Positions 19,249 through 29,400 of a stretch of 64,000 nt of DNA are shown one piece after another (position 1 is the first letter of the stretch; each line of letters starts with the position of its first letter). Made by a program: the position numbers and the translations under genes. Under the pieces are notes generated by a model that saw only the letters and a list, made by a program, of their open reading frames with translations, had not been told where the DNA came from and searched no databases. The stretch covers positions 62,001 to 126,000 of the forward strand of contig MWFC01000002.1 in assembly GCA_002071415.1 (NCBI GenBank), read 5' to 3'. Source of the stretch: Bacteroidetes bacterium ADurb.Bin012. Lineage in GTDB: Bacteria; Bacteroidota; Bacteroidia; Bacteroidales; TTA-H9.

Positions 19249-19839
19249 ATGAAAAAAGGACTGATAATTGGATTGTCGATTGCCATTATCGTACTGATAT
19301 TCATTTTAACAGGCGTTTCGATGTACAACTCGCTGGTAAAAGCTGAAGAAAATGTAAATGCGCAGTGGGCAAATGTGGAGAATGTATATCAGCGCCGTGC
19401 CGATCTTATTCCCAATTTGGTGAATACGGTGAAAGGTTATGCCAATTTCGAGCAGAAAACGATAACCGATGTCATTGAAGCTCGTGCAAAAGCCACTTCT
19501 GTAAACATCAATCCCGAAAAATTGAATGAAGCCAGCCTGCAGGAATTTCAAAATGCGCAGGAACAACTGAGTTCAGCCCTGAGCCGTTTGATGGTTGTGG
19601 TGGAACGTTACCCTGAGCTGAAAGCCAATCAGAATTTTCTTGAATTGCAGTCGCAGCTCGAAGGTACCGAAAACCGCATTGCTGTGGAAAGAAGAAAATT
19701 CAACGAGATGGCTCAGGCGTATAACAAAAGCATACGCACCTTTCCTCGAAACATCATTGCCAACATGTTTAGATTCGAAAGGAAAGCCTATTTCGAGGCT
19801 ACTGAAGGAGCCGAGCAAGTGCCTAAAGTCGAGTTTTAA
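19249..19839 (+). CDS. lemA: LemA family protein
   Basis: The 196-residue product has one N-terminal membrane helix (LIIGLSIAIIVLIFILTGVS, residues 5-24) and a helical cytoplasmic or periplasmic domain with the LemA signature VNAQWANVENVYQRRADLIPNL and TENRIAVERRKFNEMAQAYN. LemA proteins are widespread, their biochemical role is unknown, and they often sit beside TPM-domain genes, as here. The TPM gene begins 3 bases after its stop. Confidence 0.92.
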   Translation: MKKGLIIGLSIAIIVLIFILTGVSMYNSLVKAEENVNAQWANVENVYQRRADLIPNLVNTVKGYANFEQKTITDVIEARAKATSVNINPEKLNEASLQEFQNAQEQLSSALSRLMVVVERYPELKANQNFLELQSQLEGTENRIAVERRKFNEMAQAYNKSIRTFPRNIIANMFRFERKAYFEATEGAEQVPKVEF

Positions 19840-19842
19840 AAA

Positions 19843-20310
19843 ATGGCTCTCTTAAAAATAAAATCGGTACGCGATTATTTTACACCCGAGGAACGCGAAC
19901 GCCTTACAGAAGCAGTAAAAGAAATGGAGCTGAAAACCTCGGCAGAGATTCGAATTCATATAGAGCGAAAATGCCAGGGTGATCCACTCGACCGTGCTGC
20001 CTATATTTTTGGGAAACTTGGTATGCATAAAACGGCACTTCGCAATGGAGTACTGATCTATCTTGCCATAGAAAATCACCAATTTGCTTTCATTGGAGAT
20101 AGAGGAATCAATGCGGTAGTTCCTCCCAACTTCTGGACAGATTTAAAACTAAAAGCACAGAAATATTTCAGTGAAGGACAATTCACACAAGGTTTGCTCG
20201 AAGTGATTGAAGAGATCGGTACTTATCTCCAAAAATTCTTTCCCTATAAAGAAAACGATATCAATGAATTACCCGATGAGATCTCATTCAAAGATAAACC
20301 ATCGAAATAA
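19843..20310 (+). CDS. TPM-domain protein without membrane anchor
   Basis: A 155-residue protein consisting almost wholly of a TPM (YgcG/Psb32-type) domain: AEIRIHIERKC near residue 35, then FGKLGMHKTALRNGVLIYLA, FAFIGDRGINAVVP and a C-terminal helix. No signal peptide is seen, so it may act on the inner side of the membrane. Three bases separate it from lemA, and it overlaps the next TPM gene. TPM proteins assist thylakoid repair in plants; the bacterial role is not settled. Confidence 0.8.
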   Translation: MALLKIKSVRDYFTPEERERLTEAVKEMELKTSAEIRIHIERKCQGDPLDRAAYIFGKLGMHKTALRNGVLIYLAIENHQFAFIGDRGINAVVPPNFWTDLKLKAQKYFSEGQFTQGLLEVIEEIGTYLQKFFPYKENDINELPDEISFKDKPSK

Positions 20311-21142
20311 TTCGAAGCCTATTTTGCAAGACAATTCACTGAGCAAAGGCCTTAGAACTTTAGCATTTCTTCTATTCACCTCTCTTTTTTTCATTACAAG
20401 CCTGAAGGCCGACGACCTCCCTCCTCGTCCTTTCCCTCCTCGCCTGGTGAATGATCTTGCAGGAATCATCGATCCTTACGCCATCATTCAACTCGAACAA
20501 AAACTGGTAGCATTCAACGATACTACATCCACTCAAATCGCCGTAGTTACTGTTCCTTCATTATGTGGTTATGATATTGCCGACTTTACCGACCGTCTGG
20601 CTGAAAAGTGGGGAGTCGGGCAGAAAGGGAAAGACAATGGGGTGATGATTCTGGTAAAACCCAAGAACAATGAGGGGAATGGCTATGTGCGTATATCGGT
20701 AGGTTACGGGCTCGAGGATGTAATTACCGATGCAGTAGCCCGAAGAATTATAGAAAAAGAGATGATTCCCTATTTCAGGCAAGGTGATTATACAAAAGGA
20801 ATTATGGCTGGCACGGAAGTAATCATGAATCTTTCGTCGGGAAAATTTAAAGCCGAAGATTATATTGGGGGAGACCCGAACGCTGCCATTGGCATAGCCA
20901 TCTTCATTATTATACTCGGTGGAATTTTTCTGATGCGATTTTTATTTTCACCCTTTGCAATTGGCCGATCCTCGTCCTTCTGGCCGATGATTGTTTTGAT
21001 GAACATGTTTGGCCGAGGAGGTCATAAGGGGAAATGGGACAATTTTTCATCGGGAAGTGGATGGTTTGGTGGCGGAGGGAGCAGCTTCGGGGGATTTGGA
21101 GGAGGTAGCTTCGGTGGTGGAGGCGCTTCGGGAAGCTGGTAA
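20276..21142 (+). CDS. Secreted TPM-domain (YgcG family) protein with glycine-rich tail
   Basis: Possible starts are ATGs at 20264 and 20276; 20276 gives 288 residues. A signal segment (LAFLLFTSLFFITSLKADD) is followed by the TPM domain with VNDLAGIIDPYAI, STQIAVVTVPSL, GYGLEDVITDAVARRII and DYTKGIMAGTEVI. One membrane helix (AIGIAIFIIILGGIFLMRFL) precedes a Gly/Ser-rich tail, a common arrangement in this family. The start overlaps the previous TPM gene by 35 bases. With lemA it forms a three-gene membrane-associated unit. Confidence 0.85.
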   Translation: MRSHSKINHRNNSKPILQDNSLSKGLRTLAFLLFTSLFFITSLKADDLPPRPFPPRLVNDLAGIIDPYAIIQLEQKLVAFNDTTSTQIAVVTVPSLCGYDIADFTDRLAEKWGVGQKGKDNGVMILVKPKNNEGNGYVRISVGYGLEDVITDAVARRIIEKEMIPYFRQGDYTKGIMAGTEVIMNLSSGKFKAEDYIGGDPNAAIGIAIFIIILGGIFLMRFLFSPFAIGRSSSFWPMIVLMNMFGRGGHKGKWDNFSSGSGWFGGGGSSFGGFGGGSFGGGGASGSW

Positions 21143-21381
21143 AAAATTTATTCGCCTTCCCTTACTGAAATTTTGAATCTTATATTGAATCACTCCTCTT
21201 AGGACGCTTTATTTATGGGGATTCATTCTTTAAAATCAAATAAGGCCTCGTTTTCTGAGTACTTATCAAAAAATTCGTAAAAAATTCATAATGATTCATT
21301 AAGATAATTACATGGCAAGCGAATGTGTTCTATCCTTTGCCCTCAAAATCAATATCGAACTAATAGACCTTACTCGAATCG

Positions 21382-21546
21382 ATGGTAGAAGTTAGAAAAC
21401 AGGTTATGTTTAGCGAAATAATTCGCTTCTATGTAGATGGTTTTAAAAATACGAAGGCAAGTAAGCAACTGGGGACGATCATGTTTACTAAGTAGTTCAT
21501 CATGTTTGCCATATTTCAAATCAGTACTAACCGACCAGAAATTTGA
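21382..21546 (+). pseudogene. Decayed DUF4492 small membrane protein
   Basis: From the ATG at 21382 the frame reads EIIRFYVDGFKN, then LGTIMFTK, a TAG stop at 21493-21495, and FIMFAIFQ before TGA. Intact DUF4492 proteins of Bacteroidota, as I remember them, have FYVDGFRxMTxGxxLWxIILIKLFIMF in this order, so the TAG falls on a conserved leucine position and the C-terminal part is scrambled. In this phylum the gene typically precedes cytochrome bd oxidase genes. None is intact here. The identification rests on motif memory, not a search. Confidence 0.55.
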
Positions 21547-21705
21547 ATAAGAAAGTGGGAAAATTCATATTCCTACCCAATACTGAAGAAAATTAATTTC
21601 TATTTACAGAATTTGTGATGAATATTTTAATTTTTCGCCCATAGTCAAAGAAAAGACAAAAAATTTACTTGCTCAGCACAGTTTCGACTTTTTCTGTTTT
21701 TGAAT

Positions 21706-22470
21706 AAGTTGCCGGGAAATATTCTTTTAGGAGTAAAAGCAGGAATTTTCTTCAGCGGAAGCCAATTGCAGATCAACGAACTCAAACCCACTCCACTTCT
21801 TCCTCAGCTGGGTTATCCTGTTATTTTGTAACTAACAGGTCATGCAAATGATCTCAAAGCTGTTCTGAATTTTGCCAATGTCACTTTGGATCTGGCACTC
21901 CGTTTCCTAATCTGCATTCCTGGCTCACTTTGAATCATCGAAACCATAGAACATGATAGCATTGACGAAAGAAGTCTATAAAGAATCAGTGATCTCCTCC
22001 CCATTCTTACTTGTCTTTCTGAAGTTCTTGATTGGTATCCTCACACGAAAAAGTTTTGTAGCCGATCCTGTTATAAAAGTGATCCATCTCGAATCTTATA
22101 AATATTTACAAAATTATCTGCAGATACCGATGGCGTTGATTATCCTTTTTTGCCCTTGTTCTGTGAGATAATGGCCTTGCTCTGTAAAAAAATGACAAAA
22201 AAATGTTGATTTACAAGGCCTGGGGTCGTAGTCATTGTCCTCTAACTTTTTCTCTTAGCTAGTTATAACCATTGGCAATCTATTCAACTTTAAATTGGTT
22301 GCTGCGGGAAGAAACGGAGGATTTCTTTGCATCCCTCTAGAGTTGGCTTATCTTTCGGAACAGCTCGAACAGCTATTATTCCTTGATGACCATAAGTTAT
22401 GTCTGTTTGCTTATACCCTTCAGGATTGGATACATCTTTTGGGCATAGAAATCTATAAGGAAAAGTGAGG
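21706..22470 (+). pseudogene. Decayed coding sequence, family not recognised
   Basis: One frame from about 21706 to 22213 reads like protein (LPGNILLGVKAGIFFSGS, LKPTPLLPQLGYPVIL, DLKAVLNFANVTLDLALR, DLLPILTCLSEVLDWYP, DTDGVDYPFLPLFCEIMALL) but is broken by four in-frame stops. A second open run, about 22257-22469, continues in another frame (GNLFNFKLVAAGRNGG, CIPLELAYLSEQLEQLLFLDD, YTLQDWIHLLGIEIYKEK). The amino-acid composition is protein-like and the decay by stops is spread out. I cannot name the family. Confidence 0.4.
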
Positions 22471-22756
22471 GAGAAAAATTAGAAAAAAGAACAATTGCTT
22501 ACTAACTCATAACTGTCGAGCTATGATCATCCGGGTTGATAACATGACCATGTTCTGTTCTGCTGGTTTATAGAATTTCAAAAGGAACTTCGCGAAAATC
22601 GGGTCTCTATCAGAACAAATCATCCAAATTCAGGAAAGATTCTTGAAATTTTTGATAAAAGCCAGATTTTACTCCTATGTTCTTTGAATAAAACTTCTAG
22701 TTTTTTTATACTTTTTTGTATCTTTGACAATTCCAAACTTTATATTTTTTTGAATC

Positions 22757-25700
22757 ATGAAAAATTTACGATTTTTTATCTTCCTTCTGGCTATTTCATT
22801 CATACCTGTAATTTTACGTGCCCAGACAGAGGAGTCGGATACTGCTTCTTTCCCTTATTGGATAGAAATGATGCAAGACGAGAATATCAATTTCTATCAA
22901 GTGGTAAAAGCATTCGATACTTATTGGGAAGGCAGGCCTGTGACTAAAGGCTGTGGATATAAACCATTCAAACGCTGGGAATATTCGATGCGTAATGGAA
23001 GAATCTACCCGGATGGTACACGTAAGCCGGCTTCTTACACTTGGAATGCTTATTTCGATTATATCAAATCATATAGAGACTCGGTTTACGGGCATTGGGA
23101 ATCCATTGGTCCTAAAACTTATCCATCTTTGGGGTATAAAGGTTTAGGCAGAATTAATGCCATTGCTTTTCATCCTACGAATCCGGATATTTTTTACATA
23201 GGTGCTCCTTCGGGAGGGTTATGGCATACTTACGACGGCGGCAACACCTGGGGCTCGAATACAGATAATCTTCCCACACTTGGAGTCTCGGCCATCATTG
23301 TAGATTACTCGAATCCAAATTTAATTTATATTGGTTCGGGCGATAGAGATGCCAACGACGCTGTAGGAATGGGCGTTTTGCGTAGCAATGATAGTGGATT
23401 GACATGGGAACTATGGAATAATGGAATGGGCGAAAAAATCGTTGGCCGTCTGATTCAACATCCTACAAATCCATCCATAATATTGGCTGCTACTTCGGGT
23501 GGAATTTTCAAAACAATAGACGGAGGAGCCAATTGGGCAATCAAAAAAACGGGAAATTTCAAAGACATAGTTTTCAAACCCAACAATGCGGATATTATCT
23601 ATGCCTGTTCGGGAGCGAATTTTTTCCGTTCGACCGATGGGGGTGAAAATTTTACACAAATTACTAACGGATTGACCGGAGGGCAGCGCGCCGTTGTTGC
23701 TGTTACACCTGCTAACCCCGAATACGTTTATTTGCTGGTTTCTGATAATAGTAGTGGGTTCAAGGGTCTTTATCGTTCTACCGATGGAGGAACTTCCTTC
23801 GTGACCATGAGCAATAGCCCGAATATACTGGATTGGAGTTGCGACGGCAGTGGTTCTGGAGGACAAGCCTGGTACGATTTGGAAATTGCCGCCGACCCTA
23901 TGAATCCGAATTTAATCTATGCTGGTGGTATTAATATTTGGAAATCCTATAATGGAGGAGAAACCTGGCAAATTACGGCCCATTGGTATGGAGGATGCAA
24001 TGTTCAGGCAGTCCATGCCGACCACCACGTATTTGAATTCTCTCCTATTCATCATCATCTTTATGTGGGTAATGACGGAGGAATTTATTCAACAGCCAAT
24101 CAGGGTCAAACTTGGACTGAATATACCAGTGGTCTGGTAATTAGCCAGATTTATAAAATCGGACAGGATGTAGCCGACACTTCTCATTTGATTATTGGTA
24201 TGCAGGACAATGGAACATCCACTCTAATCAATAATGTTTGGGCCGATACAAGAGGCGGAGATGGAATGGAATGCATCATCGATTATCAAGAGCCAGCCTA
24301 TTCATACGCTTCATTATATTATGGCGATATTGCACGTTTTTACAATAATAATGGAGGTTACACCATAGCAGCTAAAGGTAAATTTGGAATTACCGAAGAT
24401 GGCGACTGGATTACTCCTTACACTTTGCACGTTACTGATCCCAACAGAATGTTCATTGGATACAAGAACATCTGGCGCGGTCAATATATTCGTACTACCC
24501 CACAATGGGTTAAAATTTCCGACAATCTCGCAGGTAACAACAATACAAATATCCGTATAGTTGAGCAATCACAGGCAAATCCCGATATATTATATTTTGC
24601 CCGCTGGGACAATAAGCTCTTCCGTACCGACAATGCCAACGCAGGTCAACCCGTTTGGGTGAATCTTACATCATTATTACCCCTTTCAGGCCAGACACCA
24701 TCTGCTTTAAGGCCTCATCCTACCAAACCAGATATCATTTATATGGCCTTGGGTGGTAAAATCTATAAATCACAAAATCGCGGACAAAGCTGGACCGACA
24801 TCAGTGGCAGCTTGCCCAACGTGGAATATTCTTCCATTGCCTTTTACATTAGGGCTCACGAAGGACTTTATGTAGCTTCAGATATCGGGGTATTTTACAA
24901 GGACTCTACTCTGACCGACTGGATACAATTCAGCAATGGACTCCCAGTGGATGCATCCATTCGTGAGATCGAAATTGCCTATAACAATCAAAATAATGAA
25001 TACGACCGCATTAGAGCAGGTACATATGGTCGAGGCGTATGGTCTTCGAGCGTTTACCGTACTCCACCTACAGCTTCTTTCACATCCGATGTAATCATAG
25101 TGCCTGTTACAGGCCAGGTTCACTTCAAAGATATTTCGAGTGGCATTCCAAGTTCATGGCAATGGACTTTCGAAGGAGGTCAACCCGCAACTTCTACCAT
25201 TCAAAATCCAGTAATAACCTACAACAACCCGGGCTCTTTCAAAGTAAAACTTATCGTAAGCAATTCATTAGGAATCGACTCTATCGAATTTCAGAACTAT
25301 ATTACCGTAAGTAATACCATTTTACCTCTTGTTGGGTTTTATGCCGATAACACTATTCCTTGTTCGGGACAAATCGTTCGGCTTTACGATACTACACTCT
25401 ATGGGCCTATTTCGTGGCATTGGCAATTCCAGCCAAATACCATAGCTTATCACAATGGAACTTTCTATAATTCGCAAAACCCCGTGGTTCAATTCAACGA
25501 AAATACCGAATACACCATAACACTTACGGCTTCCAATCCGAATGGTACATCTTCCGTAACGAGACAAAATTATATTCACTCAGGAGGTTATCTCATGCCT
25601 TTCTATGAAGATTTCGAAACTTTGAATTTTGCTGATCGTTCATGGACAGTGGAAAACCCCGATATGGGAATTACTTGGGATATGGCTCAGGTCGAAAGCA

Positions 25701-26395
25701 TTCACGGACCCACTGTGGCTGCCCGAATGCAGTTTTTCTACTATTATCTAATGAACCAACGAGACCGCCTGATTAGTCCTCCACTGAATTTCTCGAATGA
25801 AAACAAAGTAATCCTATCGTTCGAACATGCTTATGCACAGCGCTATAATCAACGAGATTCTTTAATAGTGCTGGCGAGTGATGACTGCGGAAGTACATGG
25901 ACAAGAATATTTGCTTCGGGGCCCGATGGCAATGGCATCTTCGAAACTGCCCCAAAAACCGAATCAGAATTCATTCCATCTACCGCCGAGGACTGGTGCG
26001 GCTCGGGCTGGGGAGCAAATTGCATCCAGCTCGACCTAAGTGCTTGGGCCGGCAAACCCAACTGTCGCATCGCTTTCGAGGCATTCAATAAATTGGGCAA
26101 TAATCTTTATATAGACAATATTGTTGTAAGCCGCTCAGGTGTGGGAATGGCTCATTCCGTTGAAAATACTTTTATCGTTAGCCCCAACCCTTCGAATGGA
26201 ATCTTCAACATTACAACCCCCTATCATAACCAACAAAGAGCAGAAATCTATTCCACCGATGGACGTATGCTGTTTTCAAAAGATTTCAGCAACAACAACC
26301 TGAAAATCAATGTTTCTTCTTATCCCTCAGGCATCTATACATTAAAAATTATAGCCAATCAACAAACCTATCAGATCAAATTAATCAAGAAATAG
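22757..26395 (+). CDS. Secreted BNR/sortilin-like repeat protein with PKD domains and T9SS sorting domain
   Basis: A 1212-residue exported protein. A signal peptide (residues 1-22, ending ILRA) is followed by a beta-propeller region to about residue 765 built of sialidase/VPS10-type repeats with Asp-box-like motifs (STDGGENFTQIT, RSTDGGTSF, KSYNGGETWQ, SQNRGQSWTDI). Two PKD-like domains lie at about 769-860 and 863-945, then a jelly-roll-like domain (from YEDFETLNFADRSW) to about 1130. The tail from residue 1137 (FIVSPNPSNGIFNI, ending QIKLIKK) is a type A T9SS sorting domain. It is thus expected on the cell surface. Substrate and activity are unknown. Confidence 0.85.
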   Translation: MKNLRFFIFLLAISFIPVILRAQTEESDTASFPYWIEMMQDENINFYQVVKAFDTYWEGRPVTKGCGYKPFKRWEYSMRNGRIYPDGTRKPASYTWNAYFDYIKSYRDSVYGHWESIGPKTYPSLGYKGLGRINAIAFHPTNPDIFYIGAPSGGLWHTYDGGNTWGSNTDNLPTLGVSAIIVDYSNPNLIYIGSGDRDANDAVGMGVLRSNDSGLTWELWNNGMGEKIVGRLIQHPTNPSIILAATSGGIFKTIDGGANWAIKKTGNFKDIVFKPNNADIIYACSGANFFRSTDGGENFTQITNGLTGGQRAVVAVTPANPEYVYLLVSDNSSGFKGLYRSTDGGTSFVTMSNSPNILDWSCDGSGSGGQAWYDLEIAADPMNPNLIYAGGINIWKSYNGGETWQITAHWYGGCNVQAVHADHHVFEFSPIHHHLYVGNDGGIYSTANQGQTWTEYTSGLVISQIYKIGQDVADTSHLIIGMQDNGTSTLINNVWADTRGGDGMECIIDYQEPAYSYASLYYGDIARFYNNNGGYTIAAKGKFGITEDGDWITPYTLHVTDPNRMFIGYKNIWRGQYIRTTPQWVKISDNLAGNNNTNIRIVEQSQANPDILYFARWDNKLFRTDNANAGQPVWVNLTSLLPLSGQTPSALRPHPTKPDIIYMALGGKIYKSQNRGQSWTDISGSLPNVEYSSIAFYIRAHEGLYVASDIGVFYKDSTLTDWIQFSNGLPVDASIREIEIAYNNQNNEYDRIRAGTYGRGVWSSSVYRTPPTASFTSDVIIVPVTGQVHFKDISSGIPSSWQWTFEGGQPATSTIQNPVITYNNPGSFKVKLIVSNSLGIDSIEFQNYITVSNTILPLVGFYADNTIPCSGQIVRLYDTTLYGPISWHWQFQPNTIAYHNGTFYNSQNPVVQFNENTEYTITLTASNPNGTSSVTRQNYIHSGGYLMPFYEDFETLNFADRSWTVENPDMGITWDMAQVESIHGPTVAARMQFFYYYLMNQRDRLISPPLNFSNENKVILSFEHAYAQRYNQRDSLIVLASDDCGSTWTRIFASGPDGNGIFETAPKTESEFIPSTAEDWCGSGWGANCIQLDLSAWAGKPNCRIAFEAFNKLGNNLYIDNIVVSRSGVGMAHSVENTFIVSPNPSNGIFNITTPYHNQQRAEIYSTDGRMLFSKDFSNNNLKINVSSYPSGIYTLKIIANQQTYQIKLIKK

Positions 26396-26412
26396 AGAAT
26401 CATAACTGAGAT

Positions 26413-26442
26413 GGTCTGCAGGTGCTACAAATCTTGCAGACC
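26413..26442. repeat. Palindromic element after the BNR-repeat gene
   Basis: GGTCTGCA at 26413-26420 pairs perfectly with TGCAGACC at 26435-26442 around a 14-base loop. No T-run follows on either strand, so it is not a standard terminator, though it lies 18 bases after the stop codon and could still end or stabilise the transcript. Only one copy is in this window. Confidence 0.55.
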
Positions 26443-26619
26443 ACTTCCGTTATCGCTCAAATCCTATTCGAACCTCACTCGTCGAATATATTCTGTCATA
26501 CCCTATCGTTGCTCTTTCGAATGATAATCTTTGGCTCATTTTCTTCATGCGTCCTCGAAATTATCACTTCAAAATAATGTGGTTCAAATTTTTATCTCTT
26601 TAAACAAAACCGAAAACAA

Positions 26620-29400
26620 ATGAAAAAATTGCAGTTTTTCATTTTGACAGTATCTATATTCGTTGGCTTGTTGCCCTATCGAAGTATAGCACAAGGCTGG
26701 CGTAGTAATGAAATGGAAATAAATGTTTTGGTAAAAACTCTGGAAGATATGGAACTCATTCATCGTTCAGGATGGAGTTACGATCGACCTTCATCAATTC
26801 CGGGCATAGCCAGACTTTATCTCATTCCCAAAGAACTCGAAGAATTAAAACAAATGGGCATGGAATATTCCATAAGTATTCCCGATATTGCGGAACATTA
26901 TCGAGACCTTTGGGGAGGGGTTGTACCGCCAGGATATTACACTTACGAACAATTGATTGCAATCGAGGATAGTCTTGCTGCAGCATTTCCAGCTATTTGC
27001 AAAAAAATCGTCATAGGTACAAGCGTTCAGAATCGTCAACTGGCAGTTTTGAAAATCAGTGATAATGTGGAACAAGACGAAGCCGAGCCCGAAATATTTT
27101 TCGAAGCAGGCATACATGGGGATGAAGTGGGAGGCCCCGAAAACCTCATCAGGTTTGCCCGAGACTTATGCAAGGGGTATGGTTCGAATCCACAAATTAC
27201 TAATCTGGTAAATACACGTGAATTATTCATTTTAGTAATGACCAATCCCGACGGACGGGTTCAGATGAGCCGTTACAATGCCAATCTGGTAGATATCAAC
27301 CGAGATGGAGGTTATATGTGGGATGGTGAGGGCAATAGCCCTGGTGCTTTTTCTCAGACGGAAACAAAAGCCATTAGAGACTTTGCCGCACAAAACCAGT
27401 TTGTCGTTTTTACCGATTACCACAGCGGGACAGAGTTTATAAGTTATCCATGGAGTTACAGGCCTCAGATGGCACCCGATCAACCTCATTTACACCAACT
27501 TGCTCATGTTTATGCTACCAATTCCGGCTACACGAATATTCCCTATGCCTCTGGCTACAGTGGTATGTATCCTATCAATGGGAGCACTAAAGATTTTAAC
27601 TATGGATTGCAGGGAAGCATTTCCTGGTCGATCGAAATCTCAAATAACAAGCAACCGCCTGCTTCTCAAATATATTATTATTATCTAAAGAACAAAGGAG
27701 CCATGATTGCAATTTCAGAGCAATGTGGCAAAGGAATCTATGGTGTCGTAACAGACTCGGTTACGGGAAATCCAATCCCGGCAAAAATTCGTATTGGAGG
27801 GACTGTTCCTCTTTATAATGATCCTGTGGTCGGAGATTATCACAAATTTGTGGTACCGGGGATTTACACTGTTGAAGCATCTGCCAATGGATATAAGACG
27901 AAAACTATTACAGATGTTCAGGTTCTTCCCGACAGTTCGGTGGGGGTAGATATAGCATTGAGTCCAAAGCAAGGCCATTATGCATTTCAGATAAAGGCTT
28001 GCAGGATTCCCGGGAATAATTTCTACGATGAAGGACATACCTGGGCGGCTCTCGGAGAACAGGATGGAATAAACTATTCCCTTGGGAAGAATGGTTGGAT
28101 TATTTTGGATATGTATGATACGATTTATAATGGCAATGGCAACGATATATTAGTGGTAGAAGGAGATTCAAGCCCCGAATCGTATAGTGTGTATGCAGCT
28201 ATAACTCAGGATGGGCCTTGGAAATTGATGGGCAGTGCTAGCGGAACTCATGAATTCGATCTAACTTCAGCCAACCTGAACAAAGCAAGGTATCTAAAGA
28301 TTGTGGATGGTGGGACGGGTTCGTATTTTGGCGAAGATGCCGGTTTCGACCTTGATGGAGTAAAAGTGCTATACATTCCGGTTTCTGCCAATTTTACCGC
28401 TTCCAATACCATGCCGTGCATTGACAATAGCATCGATTTCGCCGATAATTCTTTGGGTAACCCAACGATCTGGCAGTGGCTCTTCCAAGGCGGAAATCCA
28501 TCTTCCTCTAACTCCCAAAATCCATCAGGAATCATGTATCCAAATCCGGGAATCTATGACGTAACCCTCACCGTAGGTGATGGCGTTACTTCCTCTTCCC
28601 TTACAAAATCAGGATATATCCATGTTTATGGAACGCCCTTGCCTCCATTGACTCCTCTGGGAGATAGCTCATTTTGTCAGGGTCTTTCACAAAGTGATTA
28701 CACTACCGCTGGAGCACCTAATGCCACCTCTTATGAATGGGTGCTGACCCCAACCGATGCAGGCATCATTACGGGCAACTGGATCCTCGCTACCGTAAAC
28801 TGGAATCCCAATTTCAATGGTCAGGCAATGGTAAAAGCAAGGGAGACAAGTCCTTGCGGTACTGGCCAATGGTCATTACCTAAAGTAGTCGATGTGATGG
28901 AAAGACCCATAGTCGATCTCGGAAACGATACCATTATTGCAGCTTCAGCTTCTCTGTTGCTCGATGCAGGCAATCCGGGATGCTCATATCTATGGAATAC
29001 AAATGAAACTACCCAAACTATTATTGCCGATACCAATGGCATTGGAGCGGGAATTCATGAATATTGGGTTCGAGTAACTTCTCCAAATCTTTGTTCGAGC
29101 TCCGATACAATTCTTATCAACTTCAGCATCGACATAGGAATGCCTGATTTTTCGGTTTCTTCAATTAAAGTCTTTCCCAATCCAACCACTCAGGGCTTGT
29201 GGATAGAACTGAACGAAGAAATTGGCATGTCGGATATATTTTTCATAGACACTAAGGGAGAGAAATGGAAATTGCCTGTCAGTATTTTTCATAAAGACAC
29301 TTTATTTTATATTTCTACCAAAACCCTTCCTTCAGGAATTTACTTTCTAAGAATTGAAGCCTCCGCAAAGGCCTTAACGATACCCATTATCAAGCGATGA
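26620..29400 (+). CDS. Secreted M14 zinc carboxypeptidase with PKD and T9SS sorting domain
   Basis: A 926-residue exported metallopeptidase. The signal peptide ends near residue 25 (RSIAQ). The M14 catalytic domain (about 105-370) has the zinc ligands His166 and Glu169 (GIHGDEVGGPEN) and His268 (DYHSGTEF), the substrate-binding Asn-Arg pair at 227-228 (INRDGG) and the catalytic Glu339 (SWSIEIS). A carboxypeptidase-regulatory-like domain follows (GVVTDSVTGNPIPAKI), then a CUB/discoidin-like stretch, a PKD domain from about 587 and an Ig-like region. The C-terminus from about 843 (IKVFPNPTTQG, ending IPIIKR) is a T9SS sorting domain. It should release C-terminal residues from peptides outside the cell. 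Confidence 0.88.
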   Translation: MKKLQFFILTVSIFVGLLPYRSIAQGWRSNEMEINVLVKTLEDMELIHRSGWSYDRPSSIPGIARLYLIPKELEELKQMGMEYSISIPDIAEHYRDLWGGVVPPGYYTYEQLIAIEDSLAAAFPAICKKIVIGTSVQNRQLAVLKISDNVEQDEAEPEIFFEAGIHGDEVGGPENLIRFARDLCKGYGSNPQITNLVNTRELFILVMTNPDGRVQMSRYNANLVDINRDGGYMWDGEGNSPGAFSQTETKAIRDFAAQNQFVVFTDYHSGTEFISYPWSYRPQMAPDQPHLHQLAHVYATNSGYTNIPYASGYSGMYPINGSTKDFNYGLQGSISWSIEISNNKQPPASQIYYYYLKNKGAMIAISEQCGKGIYGVVTDSVTGNPIPAKIRIGGTVPLYNDPVVGDYHKFVVPGIYTVEASANGYKTKTITDVQVLPDSSVGVDIALSPKQGHYAFQIKACRIPGNNFYDEGHTWAALGEQDGINYSLGKNGWIILDMYDTIYNGNGNDILVVEGDSSPESYSVYAAITQDGPWKLMGSASGTHEFDLTSANLNKARYLKIVDGGTGSYFGEDAGFDLDGVKVLYIPVSANFTASNTMPCIDNSIDFADNSLGNPTIWQWLFQGGNPSSSNSQNPSGIMYPNPGIYDVTLTVGDGVTSSSLTKSGYIHVYGTPLPPLTPLGDSSFCQGLSQSDYTTAGAPNATSYEWVLTPTDAGIITGNWILATVNWNPNFNGQAMVKARETSPCGTGQWSLPKVVDVMERPIVDLGNDTIIAASASLLLDAGNPGCSYLWNTNETTQTIIADTNGIGAGIHEYWVRVTSPNLCSSSDTILINFSIDIGMPDFSVSSIKVFPNPTTQGLWIELNEEIGMSDIFFIDTKGEKWKLPVSIFHKDTLFYISTKTLPSGIYFLRIEASAKALTIPIIKR

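Larger units (their letters stand above)
21143..22756. other. Long degenerate region with gene remnants
   Basis: 1.6 kb without an intact gene. It contains the decayed DUF4492 frame (21382-21546), a decayed unidentified frame (about 21706-22470) and otherwise AT-rich sequence. A weak -7-like element TATCTTTG is found at 22719-22726, 31 bases before the BNR-repeat gene, and could be that gene's promoter. Confidence 0.6.

Noticed and set aside
20811-20826. Other TGGCAC words (also near 1781 and 21893) as sigma-54 sites
   Set aside because: None has TTGC at the required spacing, and one lies inside a coding region.
21953-22171. 72-codon ATG-initiated open frame
   Set aside because: It runs in a different frame from the protein-like text of the decayed gene there and has no recognisable domain.
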